Assembly: GCA_963705515.1 (NCBI GenBank)
Contig: CAVPJV010000001.1
Coordinates: 248,001 to 312,000 of the forward strand
DNA from: Gaiellasilicea sp963705515
GTDB taxonomy: Bacteria > Actinomycetota > Thermoleophilia > Gaiellales > Gaiellaceae
DNA: 64,000 bases
Direction: 5' to 3'
Shown here: positions 1 to 7,879 of the stretch, in pieces
Layout: every line of letters begins with the position of its first letter
Numbering within the stretch: position 1 is the first letter of the stretch
Translations under genes and position numbers: made by a program
The notes under the pieces: model-generated
What the model was told of the DNA's origin: nothing
The model's input: only the letters and a program-made list of their open reading frames with translations
Database searches by the model: none

Positions 1-1462
1 TGGCCGACTTCGGCGTGAAGTCGACGACGATCCCCGCCTCCTTGCGCGGATGCGTCCGCATGATCCGGCCGATCCGCTGCTGGTAGACGCGCTTCGACGC
101 CGTCGGCGCGAGGTGCATGCAGACGGTCGCGCGCGGCGAGTTCCAGCCCTCGGCGAGCAGCATTGCGTTGATCAGGACGTTGATGTCGCCGCGCTCATAG
201 GCGGCGAGCGTCTCGGCGAGCTTGACCGGCGGCGTGCGGCCCGAGACCGCCTCCGCCTTCAGCCCGGCGGCGCGGAACTCCTGCGCGAGGTTGTAGGCGT
301 GGTCGACGCCGGCGGCGTAGACGATGCCCGGCGTCGAGTCGAAGCGCTCGCGGTAGAGGCTCGCGGCGGCCTGGTTCAGAGCCTGGTGGTCGAGCGCTGC
401 GGCGAGCGCGCGCTCCTCGAAGTCGCCGCCGACGATCGGCACCGCGTTGATCGCGGCGGCCGGCGGCACGCGCAGGCAGCGGAGCGGCGCGATCAGGCCG
501 CGGCGGGCCGCGTCGGTCAGCGGCAGGTCGTCGACCGAGGCGGGGAAGACGTCGGAGACCTGCTTCGCGATCAGCTGCTCGGTCGCGGTCATGCCGATGT
601 AGAGCGGCTCCGAGAAGCTGCGGATCGCCGCGCTCGTCTTCTCGCCGAGCGCCGTGTGGGCCTCGTCGCAGATCACGAGCTGGTAGGCGTCGCGCGAGAT
701 CGAGTCGGCATGGCGGGCGAACCAGGCGTAGGTCTGGATCGTGATCGGGTTCTCGCGCGGGGCTGTCTGACCGCGCTCGATCGCGTCGACGAAGCGCTCC
801 CCGTAGCCCTCGGTCGTCAGGTCGCGCTGGAACTGGGAGACGAGCAGGCGGCGGTGGGTGAGGATGAGGATGCCGAGCGTCCGTGCTGCCTCGACGAACC
901 CCGCAGCGGCGATCGTCTTGCCGGACGCCGTCGGATGGCGGAAGCGGTAGCGCCGCACCGCGCCCGGATCCTCACCCTTGAACTCCGGCTCGTCGTCCGC
1001 GTCGGCCTCCTCGTCGGCCGGCTCGAGCTCGTCCTCCTCATCGGCGTCCTCCGCCTCGAGCTCCGCCTCGGCGTGGCCGTTGCCGTTCAGGTCCTCGGCC
1101 TGACGCTGGTTCGCCGCGATCAGCTCGGTCAGCATCCCGGCGAGTGCGTCGATCTGATGCTTGCGCAGCTCGGTCCCGGCGGCGGTCGCGGGCGGCTTCG
1201 ACGAGAGCACGCGCTCGAGCCCGAGCAGGAGCCCGAACCGGACCTTCCAGCCGGACGACGGCGAGCGGCGGCCGCTCTCGATCTCGGCGAGCGCCTCGTC
1301 GAGCGCGGCGCGACGGGCCGTTCCGGGCGCAAGGGCTTCTGCCGGATTCTCGCCGGGATGGAGGAAGGGCTCGCCGGCCCATTCCTGCGTGCGGAGCGCG
1401 TCGGCGGTCAGGCCATCCGGCGCGTCCGACGTGTGTGTCGGATTCAGTATCGCTTCTGACAT
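1..1462 (-). CDS. SF2 DEAH-box helicase, C-terminus beyond the window
   Basis: From the ATG at 1462 an open frame of 487 codons runs off the left edge, so the C-terminal end is missing. Visible superfamily 2 motifs: Q-motif-like LRKHQIDALAGM (residues 99-110), Walker A HPTASGKT (176-183), Walker B DEAH (266-269), TAT of motif III, and motif VI QQRIGRIMR (about 460-468). Both RecA-like domains are therefore present up to the arginine finger. The protein is an ATP-driven nucleic-acid translocase or helicase; its substrate cannot be told from this. Unusual is an acidic low-complexity stretch (about 122-163) between the Q motif and Walker A. It stands alone, divergent from the gene at 1594. Confidence 0.85.
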   Translation of the reverse strand, partial: MSEAILNPTHTSDAPDGLTADALRTQEWAGEPFLHPGENPAEALAPGTARRAALDEALAEIESGRRSPSSGWKVRFGLLLGLERVLSSKPPATAAGTELRKHQIDALAGMLTELIAANQRQAEDLNGNGHAEAELEAEDADEEDELEPADEEADADDEPEFKGEDPGAVRRYRFRHPTASGKTIAAAGFVEAARTLGILILTHRRLLVSQFQRDLTTEGYGERFVDAIERGQTAPRENPITIQTYAWFARHADSISRDAYQLVICDEAHTALGEKTSAAIRSFSEPLYIGMTATEQLIAKQVSDVFPASVDDLPLTDAARRGLIAPLRCLRVPPAAAINAVPIVGGDFEERALAAALDHQALNQAAASLYRERFDSTPGIVYAAGVDHAYNLAQEFRAAGLKAEAVSGRTPPVKLAETLAAYERGDINVLINAMLLAEGWNSPRATVCMHLAPTASKRVYQQRIGRIMRTHPRKEAGIVVDFTPKSA

Positions 1463-1593
1463 CTGCGCAGCACGAAGACGGTGGTGCTGCTTTCCTCAGA
1501 GTGGCGCGCCCGTTCTGGTGCCCGGAAGCGGACGAGCGGCGCTGGATGCAGCATATCCGATCTTGCGGCGGGTGGTACCCCTATTCTCCGCTC

Positions 1594-2238
1594 ATGCCGG
1601 ACTGGACTCAGCTGCGTGCACGGGCCGCGGAGCGGTACGAGGACGGAGAAGCGCGGCTTCCCGACGACCCCGACGCGCGGCAGCGGCAGCTGACGCGGAT
1701 GGGGAATGCGGCTTTTGCGGCGGGGCTCGCCGAGCTGATGGACGGCGCTGACGGGAGCGCGTGGTTCGCCCGCGCTGCCGAGCGCTACCGGCAGAGCTGG
1801 GAGCACGCGCCGCCCGAGAGCTGGGGCCGTCCGATCGGCGCGATCAAGGCGCGGCTGCTTGCCGGCGACTGGGACGGGGCGGCGGACGACGCGCGCTGGG
1901 CGCTCGAGGCCGGCGCCGCAGAGTCCGAATCCCCGATTGGCCGCTATGCCGCGGCGCTCGCCTTCGGCGTCCTCGGCCAGTGGAACGACATGCGCGTCCA
2001 GGCCGACGACGCACGCACGCACGCGACCTTCCCCGGCGAGGTCGCCGACGCGCTCATGTTCATCGCCGCCGAGGACGTGGTCGACTACGTTCGGGCGGTC
2101 GAGGCTGTGCTGGAGTCATTCGAGACGCGGGACGAGTACCTCGAGGACATGCCCGTGGCGGACACGGTGCTCGTCCTGCAGGCGCTGGCCGCCCGGCGCG
2201 GCATGGCGGCGGAGCTCGAGTCGGAGCTCTTGCCGTGA
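1594..2238 (+). CDS. Hypothetical TPR-like protein
   Basis: A 214-residue soluble protein without signal peptide or membrane segment. Alanine-rich helical pairs with regularly spaced Trp, Tyr and Ala (for example ARAAERYRQSWEHAPPESW, then LLAGDWDGAADDARWALEAG) resemble degenerate tetratricopeptide repeats, so a scaffold role is possible. The ATG at 1594 was chosen because upstream in-frame codons read through Arg-rich shadow sequence. Its stop overlaps the GTG start of the next gene (GTGA at 2235-2238), so translation of the two is probably coupled. No catalytic motif is recognised. Confidence 0.7.
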   Translation: MPDWTQLRARAAERYEDGEARLPDDPDARQRQLTRMGNAAFAAGLAELMDGADGSAWFARAAERYRQSWEHAPPESWGRPIGAIKARLLAGDWDGAADDARWALEAGAAESESPIGRYAAALAFGVLGQWNDMRVQADDARTHATFPGEVADALMFIAAEDVVDYVRAVEAVLESFETRDEYLEDMPVADTVLVLQALAARRGMAAELESELLP

Positions 2239-2528
2239 GCCGACCGGTCGTGCTGTACGACGGCAACTGACGCCTCTGCCGCTTCGTGGCGCGTGTCGCC
2301 GCGCGGGTCGACCGCGGCCGGTACGCCTGGCTCCCGTTCGACGACGAGGCGGCGCAGCCGCTGCTCGCGCGGCTGCCGGCGGCGACGCGGTTCGAGAGCG
2401 TGCACGTCGTCCGGCCCGACGGTTCGATACGGAGCCCGTCGAGCGCGCCCTACCGGCTCGTGGCGCGGAGCCGCCGGCGCCTCGGATCGCTCGCCCCCGA
2501 CGGCCCGGGGCCGCGCCGCTATCCCTGA
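2235..2528 (+). CDS. DCC-family (DUF393) thiol-disulfide protein with in-frame TGA at the first catalytic Cys
   Basis: Codons 1-11 read SRPVVLYDGN, codon 12 is TGA (2268-2270), and the same frame then continues RLCRFVARVAARVDRG for 85 more codons to a TGA at 2526. DCC-family proteins carry YDG-x-C-x-x-C, so the TGA falls exactly where the first redox cysteine belongs; the second Cys is intact at codon 15. Options are selenocysteine (U-x-x-C), a TGC-to-TGA nonsense change, or a base-call error. A hairpin follows the TGA (GGCGCG/CGCGC region, loop about 21-23 nt downstream), compatible with a bacterial SECIS, but GC-rich DNA forms such hairpins easily. At about 97 residues it is shorter than usual for the family (about 110-140). 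Translationally coupled to the gene at 1594. Confidence 0.6.
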
Positions 2529-3205
2529 GGAAGCTGCGACGCGGCCGCCTCGTCCAGGATTGCGATCGTCTCGACCCCGCGGATCAGGCTCGCCGGCGTC
2601 TCCGCGCTCGGCTCCTCGGCGAACGCCTTCCCGACGGCCGCGGCCTTCGACTCGCCGGTCGCGAGGTAGACGAGCAGACGCGTCACGCCGAACACCGGCG
2701 GCGTCAGCGTCACACGCTCGACGAACGGCTCCAGCGCCGGCTCGGCGGCGACCGCGCGACGGTGACGCTCCTCGAGCGCCGGTGCGGCCGGGAAGAGGGA
2801 CGCGGTGTGCCCGTCCGGGCCGATCCCGTTCAGGGCCAGGTCGAGCGTGACGCCGTCGAGCTCGCGGTCGTAGAGGTCCGCCGCCTCCTGCGCGCCGAGC
2901 TCGCCGTGGATGCGATGCACGGTCGGCAGCGCGACGAGCCGGTCGAGCAGGGTCTGCTGTACGAGGAGGTAGTTCGAGCGGTCGTCGCCCGGCGGCACCG
3001 CACGGTCGTCGCCGAACCAGAGGTGGACGTCCCGCCGCCACCGGGGCAGGAGCTCGGCCGCGAGCTCGTACGCCCGGCTGACGGATCCGCCGGAGAGGGC
3101 GATGTGGCCGGGCTCGGACGCCGTGTGGATCAGCCAGCCGGCGGCCAGCCGGGCCGGGTCTTCGACGACGTGGATGCCGACGCCGTTGAGGTTACGAATC
3201 GCCAC
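2519..3205 (-). CDS. pgl: 6-phosphogluconolactonase
   Basis: A 228-residue SugarP-isomerase-fold enzyme that hydrolyses 6-phosphogluconolactone in the oxidative pentose phosphate pathway, in the cytosol. Family motifs visible: IALSGGSVSRAYE near residue 35, FGDDRAVPPGDDRSN (about 63-77) and the active-site block NGIGPDGHTASLFP (about 124-137). Length is normal for the DevB/Pgl family. The start overlaps the end of proC by 14 nt, so the two form an operon. The 3' end overlaps the convergent DCC-family ORF by 10 nt. Confidence 0.93.
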   Translation of the reverse strand: MAIRNLNGVGIHVVEDPARLAAGWLIHTASEPGHIALSGGSVSRAYELAAELLPRWRRDVHLWFGDDRAVPPGDDRSNYLLVQQTLLDRLVALPTVHRIHGELGAQEAADLYDRELDGVTLDLALNGIGPDGHTASLFPAAPALEERHRRAVAAEPALEPFVERVTLTPPVFGVTRLLVYLATGESKAAAVGKAFAEEPSAETPASLIRGVETIAILDEAAASQLPQG

Positions 3206-4016
3206 TGGCGAGCTCGCGCGAGCGGTCCATCGCCGCCTGGATCGCGTTCAGGAACGCGGCGCGCACGCCGGCCTGCTCGAGCTCGCGGATCGCGGCGATC
3301 GTCGTCCCGCCGGGCGAGGTGACCATCTCGCGCAGCTCGACGGGGTGCATCTTCAGGTCGCGCAGCTGCTTCGCCGTGCCGAGCATCGTCTGGACGACGA
3401 GCTGCGTCGAGACCTCGCGCGAGAGCCCGAGCAGGATCCCGGCCTCGATCATCGCCTCCGCGAGCAGCGCGAAGTAGGCAGGCCCCGAGCCCGAGACCGC
3501 CGTGACCGCGTCCATGTACGGCTCCGAGACCCGGACGACCGCGCCGAGGTGGCGCAGGGCCTCCTCCGCCAGGGTCAGGTGCTGCTCGCCCGCGTGCGAC
3601 CCCGCGCAGATGGCGGCCATCCCCTCGTGCACGACGGAGGGGGTGTTCGGCATCGCGCGGACGACCGGTACACCGCTGCCGAGGTGACGCTCGATCGCCG
3701 CCGTCGGGATCGCGGCTGCGATCGAGAGCACGGTCTGCTCGGGCTGGATCAGCGGTCCGATCTCGCCGAGCAGCGTCGCGATGTCCTGCGGCTTGACGGA
3801 GATCACGACCAGTGCGGCCCCCGCGGCGGCATCCGCGTTCGAGAGAGTGACATCGATGCCGTGCCGTTCGCGCAGCTCGGCCGCGCGCTCTTCCCGCCGC
3901 GTCGAGGCGGCGAGCTCTGCCGGTGTGCGCCACCCCGACGAGAGCAGGCCGCCGATCAGCGCCTCGCCGATCTGGCCGGCTCCGAGAACCGCGATTTTTC
4001 GCTCGTCTACGGGCAT
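3192..4016 (-). CDS. proC: Pyrroline-5-carboxylate reductase
   Basis: A 274-residue enzyme that reduces 1-pyrroline-5-carboxylate to proline with NAD(P)H. The N-terminal Rossmann motif reads VLGAGQIGEALIGGLLSSGW (residues 10-29). The C-terminal dimerisation/active-site signature includes SGSGPAYFALLAEAM and the later TSPGGTT. Full-length for the family. It is the first gene of a two-gene unit with pgl. The next gene upstream on the same strand ends 30 nt away. Confidence 0.95.
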   Translation of the reverse strand: MPVDERKIAVLGAGQIGEALIGGLLSSGWRTPAELAASTRREERAAELRERHGIDVTLSNADAAAGAALVVISVKPQDIATLLGEIGPLIQPEQTVLSIAAAIPTAAIERHLGSGVPVVRAMPNTPSVVHEGMAAICAGSHAGEQHLTLAEEALRHLGAVVRVSEPYMDAVTAVSGSGPAYFALLAEAMIEAGILLGLSREVSTQLVVQTMLGTAKQLRDLKMHPVELREMVTSPGGTTIAAIRELEQAGVRAAFLNAIQAAMDRSRELASGDS

Positions 4017-4046
4017 CGCCGAAGTGTAGGGCGTCGACCGCTGCGC

Positions 4047-4625
4047 CTACAGCTCGGGCACGTCGACGCGGTCACGCTCGTCGATGCTCCGCTGCACTCG
4101 CGCCGGGTTGCCGAAGGCGACGACGTCGGCCGGCAGGTCGCGCGTGACGACGGCTCCCGCGCCGACCACGGTGTTGTCGCCGATCGTGACGCCGGGGCAG
4201 ACGATGACGCCGCCGCCGAGCCAGACGTTGTCACCGATCGTGATCGGCTTCGCGTACTCCCAGCCGAGCCGGCGCGGCTCGGGATCGATCGGGTGCGTCG
4301 CGGTCAGGAGCTGGACGGAGGTCGCAAGCTGGCAGGCGGCGCCGATCCGGATCGGCGCGACGTCGAGCATGACGCAGTCGAAGTTGACGAACGTCCCGGC
4401 TCCGATCGAGATATGGGCGCCGTAGTCGCAGCGGAACGGCGGCCGGACGACGACACCGTCGCCGACCTCGCCGAGCAGCTCGCGCAGCAGCCGGTCACGC
4501 TCGTCCTGCTCGGCGTGGCGGGTCGCGTTGTACCGCTCCATCAGCTCATGCGCGCGGGCCTGCTCGGCCTCGATCTGCGGGTCGTCGGCGCGGTAGAGCT
4601 CGCCGCGCAGCATCCGCTCCTTCAC
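4047..4625 (-). CDS. maa: Maltose/galactoside O-acetyltransferase-type hexapeptide protein
   Basis: 192 residues. An N-terminal Maa-type cap (MKERMLRGELYRADDPQI, residues 1-18) is followed by left-handed beta-helix hexapeptide repeats such as IGAGTFVNFDCVMLD and VWLGGGVIVCPGVTIGDNT, ending at VVAFGNPARV. The likely catalytic His lies in ATHPID (about 110). The family transfers acetyl from acetyl-CoA to sugar hydroxyls; the in vivo acceptor cannot be predicted. It lies 4 nt downstream of the cyclic-nucleotide-binding gene, so the two are probably cotranscribed. Confidence 0.85.
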   Translation of the reverse strand: MKERMLRGELYRADDPQIEAEQARAHELMERYNATRHAEQDERDRLLRELLGEVGDGVVVRPPFRCDYGAHISIGAGTFVNFDCVMLDVAPIRIGAACQLATSVQLLTATHPIDPEPRRLGWEYAKPITIGDNVWLGGGVIVCPGVTIGDNTVVGAGAVVTRDLPADVVAFGNPARVQRSIDERDRVDVPEL

Positions 4626-4629
4626 GCGG

Positions 4630-5046
4630 CTAGAGCGTCGTCGGCGCGACGCGCTCGGCGAGCGCGGTCAGGACCCCCACCGCGATCTCCGGCGAGTGGT
4701 CGAGCAGCTGGCGGAACGCCCGGTCGGTGATCACGAGCGCGCGCACCGGCGACGTCGTCGTGATCGTCGCGTTCCGCGGTGTCTTCGAGATCAGCGAGAT
4801 CTCGCCGAAGAAGTCGCCCGGCCCGATCGAGGCGACCCTCTTGCCGGCGCGCTCGACGTCGGCCGTGCCTTCGATCAGGACGAAGAACTCACGGCCCGAG
4901 TCTCCCTCCCGAATCAAGACCTTCCCCTCGGGGAGGTCGATCTCGTCCGCGAGCGATGCGATCTCGGCCAGCTGCTGCTTCGAAGCCGCAGAGAAGAGCG
5001 GTACGCCTTTGATCAGGTCGGTCTTCGAGTTGTGGCCGAGCTTCAT
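4630..5046 (-). CDS. Cyclic-nucleotide-binding-domain protein
   Basis: 138 residues made almost entirely of one Crp/PKA-type nucleotide-binding domain: LFSAASKQQLAEIAS, then GKVLIREGDSGREFFVLIEG (the 20-residue core) and the phosphate-binding cassette GPGDFFGEISLIS near residue 77-89. No helix-turn-helix follows, so it is not a Crp-type transcription factor; more likely a stand-alone sensor or partner protein. ATG start at 5046. It precedes the acetyltransferase gene at 4047-4625 in the same orientation. Confidence 0.85.
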   Translation of the reverse strand: MKLGHNSKTDLIKGVPLFSAASKQQLAEIASLADEIDLPEGKVLIREGDSGREFFVLIEGTADVERAGKRVASIGPGDFFGEISLISKTPRNATITTTSPVRALVITDRAFRQLLDHSPEIAVGVLTALAERVAPTTL

Positions 5047-5066
5047 TTCGCGATCCTACGCCAGTG

Positions 5067-5888
5067 TTACGCCGCTCGGCAACGCGCCAGCCGGGCCAGG
5101 TCGGCGTTCGCGCCGGGAACGAGCCCGGCACCCCAGCCTCGCATCAGGTAGAAGCCGGCGAGCCCGGCCCACTCCTCGTAGGGCGCGAGCAGCTCTGCCG
5201 TCTCGTAGGTGTCGACCCAGCGGCCCCACAGAGCGGCGCAGAGCTTGACGAGGCCGAGGTCGCCGACCAGTCCGTGGCGGAAGCTCCCGAGACCCTCGAG
5301 CGAGATCACGCCGAGCGACCACGGCCCGAGCCCGCGCTCCCGCAGCAGCCGCGCCTCGACCGCCTCGATCGGCTGGGCGCGCAGCCCTTCGAGGTCGAGC
5401 GAGCGGCAGACGCGGACGAGCGTCGACGCGCGGTGGGTCGCCAGCCCGAGCTTGCGGAGCTGTGCAGGCGACAGCGCCGCGATCGCCTCCCGTCTCGGGG
5501 CGGGGTCGCCGATCGCGCGCAGGATCGCCCGCTCGATCGCGAACGCGCGCCGCGCCTCGATCAGCTGGCCGCAGATCGCCCGCAGCAGCGCGGCCGCGAC
5601 GGTCGGCCGCCGCAGCGGCCGCAGGCCGTGCAGCTTTCGGATCGAGAGGCCGAGCAGCGGGTCGTTGCGGAAGCGCTGCACGAACTCGGTCGTGTCGGCG
5701 TCGAGCGCGAGGCAGAAGCGGAGCAGCTCGAGCCCCTCCTCGTCCGGCGCGCGCAGCTGCACGAGCCCGTCCGAGCGCTGCCAGGCCTGGCCGCGGCTGC
5801 CGCCGGGCAGCGCCTGCTCGAGCTCGCGGCCGTACGTCATCAGGTGGAGGCGGTACGGGCCGCGCGGTCTGACAGTGGCCTCGATCAC
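5067..5888 (-). CDS. DNA-3-methyladenine glycosylase II-like (AlkA family)
   Basis: About 273 residues from a GTG at 5888; the frame stays open further upstream but would then run under the divergent methyltransferase gene. The C-terminal half carries the HhH-GPD glycosylase signature: LLRERGLGPWSLGVISL (hairpin-helix-hairpin) followed by GDLGLVKL, whose Asp is the expected catalytic residue. It probably excises alkylated purines in base-excision repair. The N-terminal part resembles the AlkA-N beta domain (RGPYRLHLMTYGRELEQAL). It is monocistronic or the distal end of the 4.0-5.0 kb unit. Confidence 0.8.
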   Translation of the reverse strand: MIEATVRPRGPYRLHLMTYGRELEQALPGGSRGQAWQRSDGLVQLRAPDEEGLELLRFCLALDADTTEFVQRFRNDPLLGLSIRKLHGLRPLRRPTVAAALLRAICGQLIEARRAFAIERAILRAIGDPAPRREAIAALSPAQLRKLGLATHRASTLVRVCRSLDLEGLRAQPIEAVEARLLRERGLGPWSLGVISLEGLGSFRHGLVGDLGLVKLCAALWGRWVDTYETAELLAPYEEWAGLAGFYLMRGWGAGLVPGANADLARLARCRAA

Positions 5889-5915
5889 CGGTCCGCACCT
5901 TACTCTTGCCTCCTG

Positions 5916-6539
5916 ATGAGGCTCGCCGACCAGATCTCGCTGCGCTCGCGGCGGCGCAAGTTCGCCCTCTTCATGGAGACGATGGCGCCGACCGCGGAGA
6001 CGACCGTGCTCGACGTCGGCGTCGACGACTTCGCCTTCGGCGAGCTGAGCGTCAACGAGGGCAGCTGCGGGACGCTGAACTTCTTCGAGGAGATGTACCC
6101 GTGGCAGGGGCAGCTGACCGCGGTCGGCCAGCACGAGGGGGAGCGCTTCCGCTCCAGCTACCCGGACGCCAGCTACGTCCAGGCAGACGCGCTCGAGCTG
6201 CCGTTCGAGGACGGCGCCTTCGACATCGTCTTCTCGAACGCGGTGATCGAGCACGTGGGCGGGGAGGAGCAGCAGCGGCGCTTCGTCGCCGAGGCGCTCC
6301 GGGTCGGCCGGCGCGCGTTCATCACGACGCCGAACCGCTGGTTCCCGGTCGAGGTGCACACGCGCCTGCCGCTGGTCCACTGGCTGCCGGACTCCGCCTC
6401 CCACCGCGCGTACGACCTGGCTCGCAAGCCCTGGGCGAAGCAGAACCGGCTGCTCGGCCCCGCCTCGTTCGCCCGCCTCTTTCCCGGCGAGGTGCGGATC
6501 GTCAACCTCGGGCTGAGCCTGGTTGCCGTTGTCGATTGA
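5916..6539 (+). CDS. Class I SAM-dependent methyltransferase
   Basis: 207 residues. Motif I reads VLDVGVDDFAFGE, with a degenerate glycine loop. Motif II/III contain ADALELPFEDGAFDIVFSN and the Methyltransf_11-type AVIEHVGG. Late motif RVGRRAFITTPNRWFPVE suggests a surface-polysaccharide or small-molecule methylase. It starts 27 bp from the divergent AlkA-like gene and overlaps the O-antigen-ligase-like gene by 17 nt, which links it to glycan assembly. The substrate is unknown. Confidence 0.8.
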   Translation: MRLADQISLRSRRRKFALFMETMAPTAETTVLDVGVDDFAFGELSVNEGSCGTLNFFEEMYPWQGQLTAVGQHEGERFRSSYPDASYVQADALELPFEDGAFDIVFSNAVIEHVGGEEQQRRFVAEALRVGRRAFITTPNRWFPVEVHTRLPLVHWLPDSASHRAYDLARKPWAKQNRLLGPASFARLFPGEVRIVNLGLSLVAVVD

Positions 6540-7842
6540 CCAACGTCTGCCGCGCTGGGCGCTCGTCGCGTTCATCGTCGCGCTGCCGCTCCACAACCTG
6601 GTCATGGCCGAGCTGTGGGACGTCGGCGTGCGCGAATTCGCGCTCGACGTCGTCTCCGCCTGGAAGGAGGTGCTGCTCGCGGCCGCGCTCGCCGTCGTCG
6701 TCTGGCGCAGCCGAGGCGTCCCCTTCAAAGCGACCCGGATCGACTGGCTCGCGCTCGCGTACGCGGCGTTCGTCGTCCTCTACGCGCTGATCCCGCAGGA
6801 CTGGCTCGGCGGCGACGCCTCGGCGCACGGGATCCTCTACGGCGTCCGGCACGACCTGACGCCGGTCGCGTGCTACTTCCTCGGCCGCTGCCTCACCCTC
6901 TCCGCGCGGGACCGCCGGATCGCGGCCGGGCTGATCCTCGGTGTCGGGGTGTTCGTCGCCGTCTGGGGGCTCGTCGACATCTACGCCGTCTCGCTGCAGA
7001 CCTGGCGCGACTCCGGCGTGCCCGGCTGGTTCCGCGAGCAGCTCGGGATCGACTACGGCAAGGATCTTTCCGGCCTGCCCGAGAACTGGGTCTACAACCC
7101 GGGCGACGAGCGGCCGCTGCGCCGGCTCGTCTCCACCTTCCTCAGCCCGCTCGCCAGCGCGTACCTGCTGCTCACGGCGATCCTCGTCGCCGCGACCTGG
7201 CGGCGCGATGCCCGCTGGCTGCCACTGGTGACGGCGCTGCTCGCGATCGGCCTCCTCTTCACCTACTCGCGGACGACGATCGCCGCGCTCGCAGTCGGGC
7301 TCGTCGTGCTGGGCTACGGGCTGCGGAGCTGGTGGCCGGTGGCTGCGGCCGTGGTCTTCATCGCGGCGGCGTTCTTCTTCGTCCGCGCCTATCCCGACAT
7401 CGCGCCCGAGACCCGATTCACGCCCGCCGAGCTCGAGATCCAGCGCGCGGGCGGCCAGGAGGAGCCGACGAGCGGTGACCCGCTCAATCCTGGCGAGTCT
7501 TCGATCGACAGCCATCTCGACAGCCTCCGGGACGGCATCCGGACCGTCCTCGAGCATGCGTGGGGCTTCGGCGTCGGCAACGCGGGGGTGACCGCGAAGC
7601 GCACGGACCGGGAGATCAAGGCGGGCGAATCGACCTACACCGAGCTCGGGGTCGAGCTCGGCCTGCTCGGCATGCTCGCGTTCATCGCCTGGAACGTGGC
7701 ACTCGTCCGGGCCGTGCTCCGGCGGGAGCCCTGGCTCGGGGCCGCGCTCGCCGCCGTGCTCGTGCTCGGGATCCAGACGGACGTGATCGGCGTCCACTGG
7801 CTTGCCTTTGTGCTGTGGACCCTGGCGGGCGAGCGTGCGTAG
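6523..7842 (+). CDS. O-antigen ligase / Wzy-polymerase-like membrane protein
   Basis: 439 residues with about ten hydrophobic segments (for example ALVAFIVALPLHNLVMAELW, VVLGYGLRSWWPVAAAVVFI). A long extracytoplasmic loop between late helices carries HAWGFGVGNAG followed by ESTYTELGVELGLLGM, the layout of the Wzy_C/O-antigen ligase family. It would polymerise or transfer lipid-linked glycan at the outer face of the membrane. The TTG at 6523 overlaps the upstream methyltransferase stop, so this is an operon. No other glycan genes follow. Confidence 0.75.
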   Translation: MPLSIDQRLPRWALVAFIVALPLHNLVMAELWDVGVREFALDVVSAWKEVLLAAALAVVVWRSRGVPFKATRIDWLALAYAAFVVLYALIPQDWLGGDASAHGILYGVRHDLTPVACYFLGRCLTLSARDRRIAAGLILGVGVFVAVWGLVDIYAVSLQTWRDSGVPGWFREQLGIDYGKDLSGLPENWVYNPGDERPLRRLVSTFLSPLASAYLLLTAILVAATWRRDARWLPLVTALLAIGLLFTYSRTTIAALAVGLVVLGYGLRSWWPVAAAVVFIAAAFFFVRAYPDIAPETRFTPAELEIQRAGGQEEPTSGDPLNPGESSIDSHLDSLRDGIRTVLEHAWGFGVGNAGVTAKRTDREIKAGESTYTELGVELGLLGMLAFIAWNVALVRAVLRREPWLGAALAAVLVLGIQTDVIGVHWLAFVLWTLAGERA

Positions 7843-7879
7843 ACCCTTCAGGACGCCGCGTCTCCCGCCGATAAGGGAC

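Noticed and set aside
50..1459. Long plus-strand frame of 469 codons
   Set aside because: Arg/Leu-rich shadow of the minus-strand helicase, which carries all SF2 motifs.
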